64,000 bases of DNA from Rhodococcus jostii RHA1. Its GTDB lineage: Bacteria > Actinomycetota > Actinomycetes > Mycobacteriales > Mycobacteriaceae. The notes under the pieces were generated by a model. It saw nothing but the letters and a program-made list of their open reading frames with translations, searched no databases and was not told the DNA's origin. Positions 42,794 to 50,214 of the stretch are shown piece by piece. Numbering within the stretch: the first letter of the stretch is position 1; every line of letters starts with the position of its first letter. The position numbers and the translations under genes are program-made. The DNA is taken from contig NC_008268.1 in the NCBI RefSeq assembly GCF_000014565.1, forward strand, positions 5,460,501-5,524,500. Reading direction: 5' to 3'.

Positions 42794-42808
42794 CCTGAGG
42801 AGTTTTGC

Positions 42809-43480
42809 GTGACCTCGTCGATACGACGCCACCTGCTGACGGACCAGGCGGCGGACCTGCTGCGCGCGCGGATCGCGAGCGGAGAGTGGGAGGTCGGTGC
42901 CAAGCTCCCCGGGGAGACCACGCTGGCGGCCGAGCTGGGCGTCGGGCGGTCGACCGTCCGTGAGGCCGTCCGGATGCTCGCGGGCCTCGGCATGGTCGAG
43001 TCACGGCAGGGGGCCGGCGTGTTCCTCCGCAGGTCGTCGCCGCGGCAGGATTGGGACCGGGTGCTCCGGACCGAGGAGATCCGGCACGTCGTCGAGGTGC
43101 GCCACACCGTCGAGATCGAGGCGGCCCGGCTGGCGGCGTCCCGGCGCGACGAGTCCGATGTCGCGGCGCTCCGTCGGGCGCTGGACGCGCGGGCCGCGGC
43201 GTCCGGAGCCAGTGCTGCCGCGTTCGTCGACGCAGACATCGCGCTGCATCGCGCGGTCGTGGTCGCCGCACACAACCCGGTGCTGACCGAGTTGTACGAG
43301 ACATTCGTCCCGCGGCTGCGGGAAGCGATGCTCGACCTGACGGCGGCGCTGGACCTGAGTGCGGACAACGAGCCCGACGCGGACGCCCACCGACTGCTGG
43401 TCGAGGCGGTCGCCGACGGCGACGCCGAGGAGGCCGTCCGGGTCAGTACCGACCACCTCATGCGGCTTCGCCACCCGTGA
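42809..43480 (+). CDS. GntR family regulator, FadR/FCD subfamily
   Basis: A 223-residue regulator: winged helix at residues 5-70 (LLTDQAADLLRARIASGEWE, then LPGETTLAAELGVGRSTVRE) followed by an all-helical FCD effector domain with DADIALHRAVVVAAHNP and a later DAHRLLVEAV-D-D segment contributing metal-ligand Asp/His positions. Such proteins sense small organic acids or amino acids. It starts at GTG after GAGGAG, divergent from leuA, and a TCAG-N5-CTGA dyad lies between. Its stop TGA and last residues RHP come from the palindrome at 43475. Confidence 0.92.
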   Translation: MTSSIRRHLLTDQAADLLRARIASGEWEVGAKLPGETTLAAELGVGRSTVREAVRMLAGLGMVESRQGAGVFLRRSSPRQDWDRVLRTEEIRHVVEVRHTVEIEAARLAASRRDESDVAALRRALDARAAASGASAAAFVDADIALHRAVVVAAHNPVLTELYETFVPRLREAMLDLTAALDLSADNEPDADAHRLLVEAVADGDAEEAVRVSTDHLMRLRHP

Positions 43481-43518
43481 GTACTTGTTAACCGCCGGCG
43501 GTTAACAAGTACTCACGG
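43475..43518. repeat. Dispersed palindrome, copy 4
   Basis: Arms CCGTGAGTACTTGTTAACCG and exact complement, loop CCGG-type centre. It lies between convergent genes and encodes both stop codons: TGA at 43478-43480 for the GntR gene and TGA (minus strand, 43515-43513) for the flippase-domain gene. GCGGCTTCGCC precedes the arm. Confidence 0.9.
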
Positions 43519-44646
43519 CTGGGAGTCGGGCTCGGGGTCCCCGGTGTGCGGCGTGCGCTTGGTGGTCGGTGAGGACTGCTCCCGGCGCTCGAACTCGAGG
43601 TCCATCTCCAGGTCCTCGTGCTGGTTGTGCCGGAACAGGATGAAGAAGACCACCCAGCCGACGAGCGCGACGAGGATGTAGCTCACGACGCGGTAGACGA
43701 ACACGGCCGCGAGGGCCTGCGACGCGGTAGCTCCCGCCGCCGTCAGCGTCGCGATCAGGGTGCCGTCGACGAACCCCAGCCCGCCCGGGGCCAGTGGAAT
43801 GCTGCCCACGGCCTTGGCCGCGGCGAACGCGATGAGCAGACCCGCGAACGACGGTTCCGCGCCCACCGCCCAGCACGCGAAACCGAGGCAGGCGACGTCG
43901 GCGAGCCGGTGCACCGCCGACCACCCGAACGTGATGACGGAATCCTTGCGGCTCAGCTCGACCGAATCGAGCTGGCTCAGGATTTCCTTCCACCGCTCGA
44001 CGCCGGTCTCGGGGGGATTCTTGCGGAACTTGTTGTACCGGGTCAGCACCCAGTGCCCGATCGACTCGATCGAGTCGGGATTACGTGAGATGTAGCGCAG
44101 CCCGTAGAACAGGGCGAACGCGGCCACCAGCGACAGCGCCAGCGTGACCGGACTCACCTTGGTGCCCACCGCGAACGCGCCTGCGGCGCCGAGCAGCGCG
44201 AGGCTGCCCGCGGCGATCACTCCGGAGATCGCCAGCTGCCAGGACGCGACGATGGGGGTGGCACCCCATTTGCGGGTCTGCTTGTAGGTGAAGGCGGTGG
44301 AGAACACCTGACCGGCCGGCAGGCTCACGGCCATCGCGGTGCTCGCGTAGATCACCGACACCGACTTCAGCTGACTGACGACGACACCGCCCGCCTGCAG
44401 CAGGCGCTGCTGGACTGCGCCGTACCCGCTCAGGGAGACGGCCTGGGCTGCGATACATGCCGCGACCCACCCCCAGTGGATCTCGGTGAGTGCTTTCCAC
44501 GAGTCGCTGAGCGTGGGCCACAGGTAGATGCCCTCGACGGTCAGCAGGGCCAGGAGGCCGGCGCCGAGTAGCCATTTGATCCACCAGTATCGACTTCGCT
44601 GCCGAGGAGGCTCGGCAGTGGGCGGGTCGGATCGAGGCTGGGCCAC
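43513..44646 (-). CDS. Lysylphosphatidylglycerol synthase transmembrane-domain (UPF0104) protein, paralogue
   Basis: About 377 residues with roughly eight helices. SVIYASTAMAVSLPAGQVFS and GSIPLAPGGLGFVDGTLIATL are the UPF0104/MprF flippase-domain signatures; no synthase domain is present. The polar C-terminus (HNQHEDLEMDLEFERREQ onwards) is probably cytoplasmic. The start GTG at 44646 is supported by TACGCT ending 6 bases upstream (leaderless). The paralogue at 37658-38689 shares the signatures but is otherwise well diverged. The adenylate cyclase gene lies 29 bases upstream in the same direction. Confidence 0.87.
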   Translation of the reverse strand: MAQPRSDPPTAEPPRQRSRYWWIKWLLGAGLLALLTVEGIYLWPTLSDSWKALTEIHWGWVAACIAAQAVSLSGYGAVQQRLLQAGGVVVSQLKSVSVIYASTAMAVSLPAGQVFSTAFTYKQTRKWGATPIVASWQLAISGVIAAGSLALLGAAGAFAVGTKVSPVTLALSLVAAFALFYGLRYISRNPDSIESIGHWVLTRYNKFRKNPPETGVERWKEILSQLDSVELSRKDSVITFGWSAVHRLADVACLGFACWAVGAEPSFAGLLIAFAAAKAVGSIPLAPGGLGFVDGTLIATLTAAGATASQALAAVFVYRVVSYILVALVGWVVFFILFRHNQHEDLEMDLEFERREQSSPTTKRTPHTGDPEPDSQP

Positions 44647-44674
44647 CTGGCCAGCGTAACCAACGGGTAGCGGA

Positions 44675-46189
44675 TTACTCCGGATAGTCCTCCGGCCAAG
44701 CCAGATGGGTGTTGCGGCGCCGCCCCCGCAACTGGACTTGTTCGCCGAGTTCCCAGTGCGCCTGTTCGTCGTCGTCCGCGAAATACAGGGCACTCGTCGA
44801 GGCCAGCACGCGGCTGGGGTGGAGTTTGGCGAGTTCGGTGAGCCGCGACGCCTCGTTGACGGGGTCGCCGATCACCGTGTACTCGAAGCGTTCGGCGGCG
44901 CCGATGTTGCCGGCGACGGCGAGGCCTGCGGAGACGCCGATGCCGACGTCGAGGCCGGTGATCTCGTTCAACGCGAACCGCAGCTCCCGGGCTGCCGCCA
45001 GCGCCGCCGTCGGTGCGTCGGGGCGGTCGAGCGGGGCGCCGAAGATCGCGAGAGCCGCGTCACCCATGAACTTGTTGACGAAGCCGTGGTGCCGGTCGAT
45101 CACGTCGACGACGACGCGGAAGAACTCGTTGAGCAGGTTCACGACCTCGCCGGGGGGACGCTCCGCGGCGGCGCCGGTGGAGCCGACCATGTCGACGAAC
45201 AGCACCGCGACGAACCTCGTCTCGCCGCCGAGTTCGGTACCGAACTGCAGTGCCCGCCGCGCGACGTCCTCGCCGACGTGCTGGCCGAACAGTTCGCGCA
45301 GCAGTCGCCGTTCGTCCGATTCGCGCATCATGCGGTTGAACCCGACCTGCAGTCGCCCGATCTCGCTGCCGTCGAACACCTCGACGCGGACGTCGGTGGC
45401 ACCGCGCTGGACGCGTTCGATGGCCCGCCGCAGCTGCTTGATCGGGTCGGAGATCTGGCTGGCCGTCAGCATCGACAGCGCGAAGGCCTGCGCGATCGCG
45501 ATGATCGACAGCAGCATGATCGCCCACGCGAGCGCGTTCGGGGAGAACACCAGGTCGGTAGTTATCTGCGTCACGCACAGCAGGATGATGCCGATGACGG
45601 GCATCAGCGTTCCGAGCCCCCAGGTCATGGCCATCCGGGTGCCGACGCCGGGCGCCATGGTCCGGTCGAACTCGCCCTCGCTGAGCGCGCGGGCGGCCAC
45701 GGGACGCAGGATGCGTTCGCCGAGCATGTATGTGAAGCCGAACGTCGTGGTTGCGGCCATGCAGACGGTGACGATGACGGCGACGGCGAGTTCCGGCATC
45801 TCGGTGATGGTGAGCAGCACGAAGATGATGCCGCCGAGGATCCACAGCACCAGGTGCACGATCGCCTGCCGCAGCGGTGCGTGCAGCGCCGACATCTGCT
45901 CGCTGCGCGTCGGCGGACCCCCACGCAACTGCCAGCGGACGACCGACCTCAGCATCATCGCGGCGGCCGTGAGACTCACCACGGCGGCGAATGCGAGGTA
46001 GCCACCGAAGATCGCGACGTTGCGGACCCGGTCGGCGATGATTTCCTGCGATTCGGGGATCGGCACGCCGTACCGCACGAACGCGAAGACGAGGATGGCG
46101 CCGATGAAATTGGCGAGGAGCATCGAAACCATATAGAGCGGCCATCTGCTGCGGACCGTCGCCGCGATCGCTCTATAGGATTTCCGCAC
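44675..46189 (-). CDS. Membrane-bound class III adenylate cyclase with HAMP domain
   Basis: About 504 residues: six predicted N-terminal helices (to ~residue 250), a HAMP linker (ASQISDPIKQLRRAIERVQRG), and a C-terminal cyclase domain (about 315-490). Catalytic elements are complete: metal Asp in FVDMVGST and KFMGDAALAIFG, base-specifying Lys (VNKFMGD) and Asp (YTVIGDPVNEASRL), and the Asn/Arg transition-state pair NEASR. It resembles mycobacterial Rv1318c-Rv1320c/Rv3645-type cyclases. I prefer GTG at 46189, with TAAATT ending 7 bases upstream, over TTG at 46198. It makes cAMP in response to a membrane signal not identifiable here. Confidence 0.92.
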   Translation of the reverse strand: MRKSYRAIAATVRSRWPLYMVSMLLANFIGAILVFAFVRYGVPIPESQEIIADRVRNVAIFGGYLAFAAVVSLTAAAMMLRSVVRWQLRGGPPTRSEQMSALHAPLRQAIVHLVLWILGGIIFVLLTITEMPELAVAVIVTVCMAATTTFGFTYMLGERILRPVAARALSEGEFDRTMAPGVGTRMAMTWGLGTLMPVIGIILLCVTQITTDLVFSPNALAWAIMLLSIIAIAQAFALSMLTASQISDPIKQLRRAIERVQRGATDVRVEVFDGSEIGRLQVGFNRMMRESDERRLLRELFGQHVGEDVARRALQFGTELGGETRFVAVLFVDMVGSTGAAAERPPGEVVNLLNEFFRVVVDVIDRHHGFVNKFMGDAALAIFGAPLDRPDAPTAALAAARELRFALNEITGLDVGIGVSAGLAVAGNIGAAERFEYTVIGDPVNEASRLTELAKLHPSRVLASTSALYFADDDEQAHWELGEQVQLRGRRRNTHLAWPEDYPE

Positions 46190-46320
46190 GCCGTTCAATT
46201 TAGCGGGGGGTGTACCGGGTGGCGTAGGACACGTCCCCTAAAGGGCGCATATGCGTTCCCCGCGCGCGTGTTTCCCACGCGAATCGCCCGGCACTGTCCG
46301 AACCTCGATACGCTCCGCAC

Positions 46321-47586
46321 GTGAACGCGAACGAGCAACGCTCGGACACTGCCGCGGTAACACAGGGCGGGGGCCATCCCTCGGCGTCCGTGCACCCGGT
46401 GGTGCGGGTGGCGGCCGAATGGACGTGGCGGCTCCTGGTCATCTTCGCGGGTCTGCTGACCCTCGGCTACATCGTGACCAGGCTCGACACCGTTCTCATC
46501 CCGGTGGGTCTGGCGCTGCTCTCGTCGGCGCTGCTGGTGCCGCTCGTCGACTGGCTGCAGGCCAAGGGCGTGCCGCGGTCGGCTGCCGTCGTGGTCGTCC
46601 TCATCGGTTCGATCGGCATCGTCGCCGGGATCATGACGTTCGTCGTCGAGCAGTTCATCGAAGGTCTCCCCGGCCTCACCGAGCAGTTCGAGGCGAGTGT
46701 CACACAGATCCAGGGGTGGCTCACCGACGGCCCGTTGCACTTCAGCGAGGATCAGATCCGGCAGGCCGGCGACTCGGTGGTGAAATCCATCCAGGACAAC
46801 CGCCAGCAACTGACGAGTGGGGCACTGACCACCGCCACGGTCGTCGGCGAGATCTTCACCGGTGCCCTGCTGACGCTGTTCACGCTCATCTTCTTCCTCT
46901 ACGGCGGGTCTCAGATCTGGGAGTTCGTCACCCGACTCGTCCCCACCACGTCACGACGGCGGGTCCGGCTGGCGGGGAGCCAGGGGTTCGGCTCGCTGAT
47001 CGGATACGTCCGGGCCACGGTGGCGGTGGCCGCCGCGGACGCCGTCGGAATCGGCGCGGGCCTCGCGATCCTGGGGGTACCGCTCGCCCTGCCGCTGGCG
47101 TCGCTCGTGTTCATCGGCGCGTTCATCCCGATCGTCGGTGCGTTCCTCACCGGATTCCTCGCGGTGCTCGTCGCCCTCGTCACCAAAGGATTCCTCACCG
47201 CGCTGATCGTGCTCGGCATCATCATCGGGGTGATGCAACTCGAGGCCCACGTGCTGCAACCGCTGCTGCTGGGGCGCGCGGTCCGGCTGCACCCGCTCGC
47301 AGTGGTGCTCGCCATCACCACCGGCATCGTCCTCGCCGGGATCGTCGGCGGCCTCCTGGCGGTGCCGATCGTCGCACTGCTGAACACGGCGGTGCGCTCG
47401 CTCCTGTCCACGGATCCCGACGCCACCTACGACGCGCTCGAGGTCGACGATCCGGCAGTCCCGCTCTACCCGGCGGAGGCCGACGGCCCGCACCCGCCGC
47501 ACCCCGCCGACCCGCATCTCGCCGACCCGCATCTCGACGACCCGCATCTCGATGACACAGCGCAGACCCATGACCGACCGGAATGA
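46321..47586 (+). CDS. AI-2E family transporter
   Basis: A 421-residue membrane protein of the AI-2E (DUF20/PerM) family, about eight helices: RLDTVLIPVGLALLSSALLVPLVDWL at the start, a central amphipathic region with LFTLIFFLYGGSQIWEF, and PLALPLASLVFIGAFIPIVG. Members export signal molecules, indole or ions. The C-terminal tail carries repeats of PADPHLADPHLDDPHL, acidic and probably cytoplasmic. It starts at GTG with TACGCT ending 6 bases upstream (leaderless). An AI-2E gene also neighbours mmpL3 in mycobacteria (Rv0205). The histidine kinase gene overlaps its end by 17 bases. Confidence 0.9.
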   Translation: MNANEQRSDTAAVTQGGGHPSASVHPVVRVAAEWTWRLLVIFAGLLTLGYIVTRLDTVLIPVGLALLSSALLVPLVDWLQAKGVPRSAAVVVVLIGSIGIVAGIMTFVVEQFIEGLPGLTEQFEASVTQIQGWLTDGPLHFSEDQIRQAGDSVVKSIQDNRQQLTSGALTTATVVGEIFTGALLTLFTLIFFLYGGSQIWEFVTRLVPTTSRRRVRLAGSQGFGSLIGYVRATVAVAAADAVGIGAGLAILGVPLALPLASLVFIGAFIPIVGAFLTGFLAVLVALVTKGFLTALIVLGIIIGVMQLEAHVLQPLLLGRAVRLHPLAVVLAITTGIVLAGIVGGLLAVPIVALLNTAVRSLLSTDPDATYDALEVDDPAVPLYPAEADGPHPPHPADPHLADPHLDDPHLDDTAQTHDRPE

Positions 47587-48775
47587 GCACCGCACCACCC
47601 GCCTCCACTACCGCCCACGAGCGACGACCGAGCTCGACACCCAGCCGGACGCACCGCTGTGGCGGGCGGCGCAGGCGTTCCGCCTCGTCACGCTGGTGTA
47701 CGCGATCAGCTACCAGATCGTGTCCGTGCAGTACTACACCCATCAGCGGCTGAGCTGGTTCCTCGTCGCCCTGATGGCGGTGTGGTCGGGACTCTCGGCC
47801 GTCCTGCTGTCCCACGGGAAGGTCCCGCGCTACCAGGTGGTGATCGCCGACCAGCTGATCGTCATCGCGCTCATGGCATCGACTCGCCTTGTCTCCGATC
47901 ACGATTGGTACAGCCACCATCAGACGCTGCCGACGACGCTGTGGGTCACCAACGCGGTGATCTCCGCCGCCGTGTTCGGCGGTCCGTGGCTCGGGATGGC
48001 GTCCGGTGTGCTGATGGCGACGGTGAGCGCGGTGGTGCGCGACCAAGTCAACCTCGACCTGTGGCGGGACGCGACGGCACCGGTCCTGGTGTCGGTGGGT
48101 CTGGCGCTCGGGCTCGCCACCACCACCGCGAGGCGTGCGCAGGCCCAGCTGGAGCAGGCCGTGCGGTTGGCCGCCGCCACCGAGGAACGGGAACGACTCG
48201 CCCGTGAGGTGCACGACGGCGTCCTGCAGGTGCTCGCGCTCGTCCGTCGCCGCGGCAACGAGATCGGGGGACCCGCAGCCGAGCTCGCGGATCTCGCCGG
48301 CGAGCAGGAGGTGGCCCTGCGCATGCTCATCTCCGAGCAGGGGGCGGGTGTGGCGTCGGATCTGGGTGGAAGCGTGATCGATGTGCGACTGCTGCTGGGC
48401 ACGCGGGCGAGCACCACTGTGTCCGTGTCGACGCCGGCGGATCCGGTGACGATCGAGCGTGGCCGGGCAACGGAACTCGTCGCAATCGTCGACACCGCAC
48501 TGTCCAACGTCGCACTGCACGCGGGGACCGGTGCCCGGGCGTACGTGCTGCTCGAGGATCTGGGCGACGAGGTGATCGTCAGCGTCCGCGACGACGGCAG
48601 CGGAATCGCCCCGGGACGGTTGGCCGAAGCCGAGGCCGAGGGTCGCATGGGAGTATCGAAATCCATTCTGGGCCGCGTCGGTGCGCTCGGCGGCACCGCC
48701 GAACTCGACACCGAACCCGGTCAGGGCACCGAATGGGAGATCCGCGTGCCGAAGGGAGACGAAACGCATGGGTGA
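47570..48775 (+). CDS. Two-component sensor histidine kinase (MacS-like, HisKA_3)
   Basis: A 401-residue kinase. Five or six helices in residues 35-185 form a membrane sensor. The dimerisation/phosphotransfer helix is EERERLAREVHDGVLQ with His215, of the HisKA_3 (NarL-partner) type, and the ATPase domain has VRDDGSGI and the GRMGVSKSI G2 box. It follows the AI-2E gene with a 17-base overlap and overlaps the response regulator by 8 bases, so all three are co-transcribed. The layout resembles the corynebacterial MacS kinase. The signal is unknown. ATG at 47552 is an alternative start. Confidence 0.9.
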   Translation: MTDRNEHRTTRLHYRPRATTELDTQPDAPLWRAAQAFRLVTLVYAISYQIVSVQYYTHQRLSWFLVALMAVWSGLSAVLLSHGKVPRYQVVIADQLIVIALMASTRLVSDHDWYSHHQTLPTTLWVTNAVISAAVFGGPWLGMASGVLMATVSAVVRDQVNLDLWRDATAPVLVSVGLALGLATTTARRAQAQLEQAVRLAAATEERERLAREVHDGVLQVLALVRRRGNEIGGPAAELADLAGEQEVALRMLISEQGAGVASDLGGSVIDVRLLLGTRASTTVSVSTPADPVTIERGRATELVAIVDTALSNVALHAGTGARAYVLLEDLGDEVIVSVRDDGSGIAPGRLAEAEAEGRMGVSKSILGRVGALGGTAELDTEPGQGTEWEIRVPKGDETHG

Positions 48776-49436
48776 CACGGAGACCGACGAGCAGATCACC
48801 GTGATGGTCGTCGACGACCACCCGATGTGGCGGGACGCCGTGGCCCGCGACCTCGAAGGCGCCGGATTCACCGTGGTCGCCACGGCCGACGGCGTCGCCA
48901 CCGCGGGACGTCGGGCGGCGGCGACCCGACCCGCCGTCGTGCTCATGGACATGCAATTGCCCGACGGAAACGGTGCCGCGGCCACCGCCGCCGTTCTCCA
49001 GGTGTCGCCGGACAGCCGGGTGCTGGTGCTGTCGGCGTCGTCCGAGCGTGACGACGTCCTCGACGCAGTCAAGGCCGGCGCGTCCGGGTACCTCGTGAAG
49101 AGCGCGTCCGTGGTGGAACTGCTGGACGCGGTGCGGGCCACCGCGGCCGGGCAGGCGGTGTTCACACCGGGGCTCGCCGGACTCGTGCTGGGAGAGTACC
49201 GCCGGATGTCGAGTGCGCCCGCCGACGAGCAGGGTCTTGCCGTCCCCCGACTCACGGAACGGGAGACCGAGGTCCTGCGGTTCGTCGCGAAAGGGCTCAG
49301 CGCCAAGCAGATCGCGACCAAACTGTCGCTCAGTCACCGCACCGTCGAGAACCACGTCCAGGCGACCCTCCGCAAGCTGCAGCTGGCAAACCGCGTCGAG
49401 CTGACCAGGTATGCCATCGAGCAGGGCCTCGAGTAG
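48768..49436 (+). CDS. LuxR/NarL family response regulator
   Basis: A 222-residue regulator with an N-terminal receiver (acidic pocket VVDDH, phospho-acceptor Asp61 in LMDMQLPDG, conserved Lys in GYLVKSAS) and a C-terminal LuxR helix-turn-helix (LTERETEVLRFVAKGLSAKQ, then KLSLSHRTVENHV). It is the partner of the preceding kinase. GAAGGGAG precedes the ATG at 48768. Its stop is followed at once by palindrome copy 5. Confidence 0.93.
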   Translation: MGDTETDEQITVMVVDDHPMWRDAVARDLEGAGFTVVATADGVATAGRRAAATRPAVVLMDMQLPDGNGAAATAAVLQVSPDSRVLVLSASSERDDVLDAVKAGASGYLVKSASVVELLDAVRATAAGQAVFTPGLAGLVLGEYRRMSSAPADEQGLAVPRLTERETEVLRFVAKGLSAKQIATKLSLSHRTVENHVQATLRKLQLANRVELTRYAIEQGLE

Positions 49437-49480
49437 CCGTGAGTACTTGTTAACCGCGGGCGGTTAAGAAGTACTCACGG
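49437..49480. repeat. Dispersed palindrome, copy 5
   Basis: Arms CCGTGAGTACTTGTTAACCG and its near complement (one base differs, GGTTAAGAAG), starting one base after the response regulator stop. It probably ends that operon. Confidence 0.88.
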
Positions 49481-49497
49481 GCGCTAGCCTGGTCGGT

Positions 49498-50148
49498 ATG
49501 GAGGCACGGGACCTACGCGTATCGGATGCGGAGCGCGAACACGTCGGCGAATTGTTGCAGCGGGCGGTGGGCCAGGGGATGCTCTCGCTCGGTGAGTTCA
49601 CCGAACGGATGGACACGGCACTCGCCGCGAAGACGCGGGCGGAGCTGAACGTCGTCCTGGTGGATCTGCCGGGAATCCAGCTGATCTCGGAGTTCACGCC
49701 GCCGCCGTACCCCGACCAGCCGTACGTGTCTCGCCCGGCGCCGCCGGTTCCGCCGGTCGCGCACCGGTCGCCCGCGCCGCCGCCGGGCGACGTCATCCGG
49801 GGCCGGATGTCGTCGGTCAGCCGCACCGGCTCGTGGAGCGTTCCTCCCGCCCTCCAGGTGAACACCCGGCTGTCGACGGTGACGCTCGACTTCACGCGGG
49901 CCGTCATGGCTACGCAGGTGGTGCACGTGACCATCGACGACTACGCGAGCACGATCTCGCTGGTCGTGCCCGAAGAGGCGACGGTCGACCTCAACGGCGT
50001 CGAAACGGTTGGCGGTTCCGCGACCAACAAGGTGCGGACCGGCCCTCCCATCGGCCCGCTGCACGTCGTCGTCCGGGGCAAGGTCAGGTTCGGGAACGTG
50101 ACCGCCAAACACCCTTTCGGCACCTCGATTCGCCGAATGTTCGGGTAG
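49498..50148 (+). CDS. DUF1707 domain-containing protein
   Basis: A 216-residue protein. The N-terminal DUF1707 motif covers residues 3-58: LRVSDAEREHVGELLQRAVG, then GMLSLGEFTERMDTALAAKT. A Pro-rich linker (about 68-100) leads to a C-terminal beta-rich DUF4870/LiaF-like domain (about 125-215) with VVPEEATVDLNGVETVGG. Such proteins resemble stress- or cell-wall-sensing LiaF-like proteins. TAGCCT ends 7 bases before the ATG (leaderless), just after palindrome copy 5. The actual role is unknown. Confidence 0.88.
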   Translation: MEARDLRVSDAEREHVGELLQRAVGQGMLSLGEFTERMDTALAAKTRAELNVVLVDLPGIQLISEFTPPPYPDQPYVSRPAPPVPPVAHRSPAPPPGDVIRGRMSSVSRTGSWSVPPALQVNTRLSTVTLDFTRAVMATQVVHVTIDDYASTISLVVPEEATVDLNGVETVGGSATNKVRTGPPIGPLHVVVRGKVRFGNVTAKHPFGTSIRRMFG

Positions 50149-50214
50149 CGCGACGCAGGCCTCTCGAGTAGGCCTACTCATGTGTGGGGGCCGTCGCCGC
50201 AGGACGATTGATCC

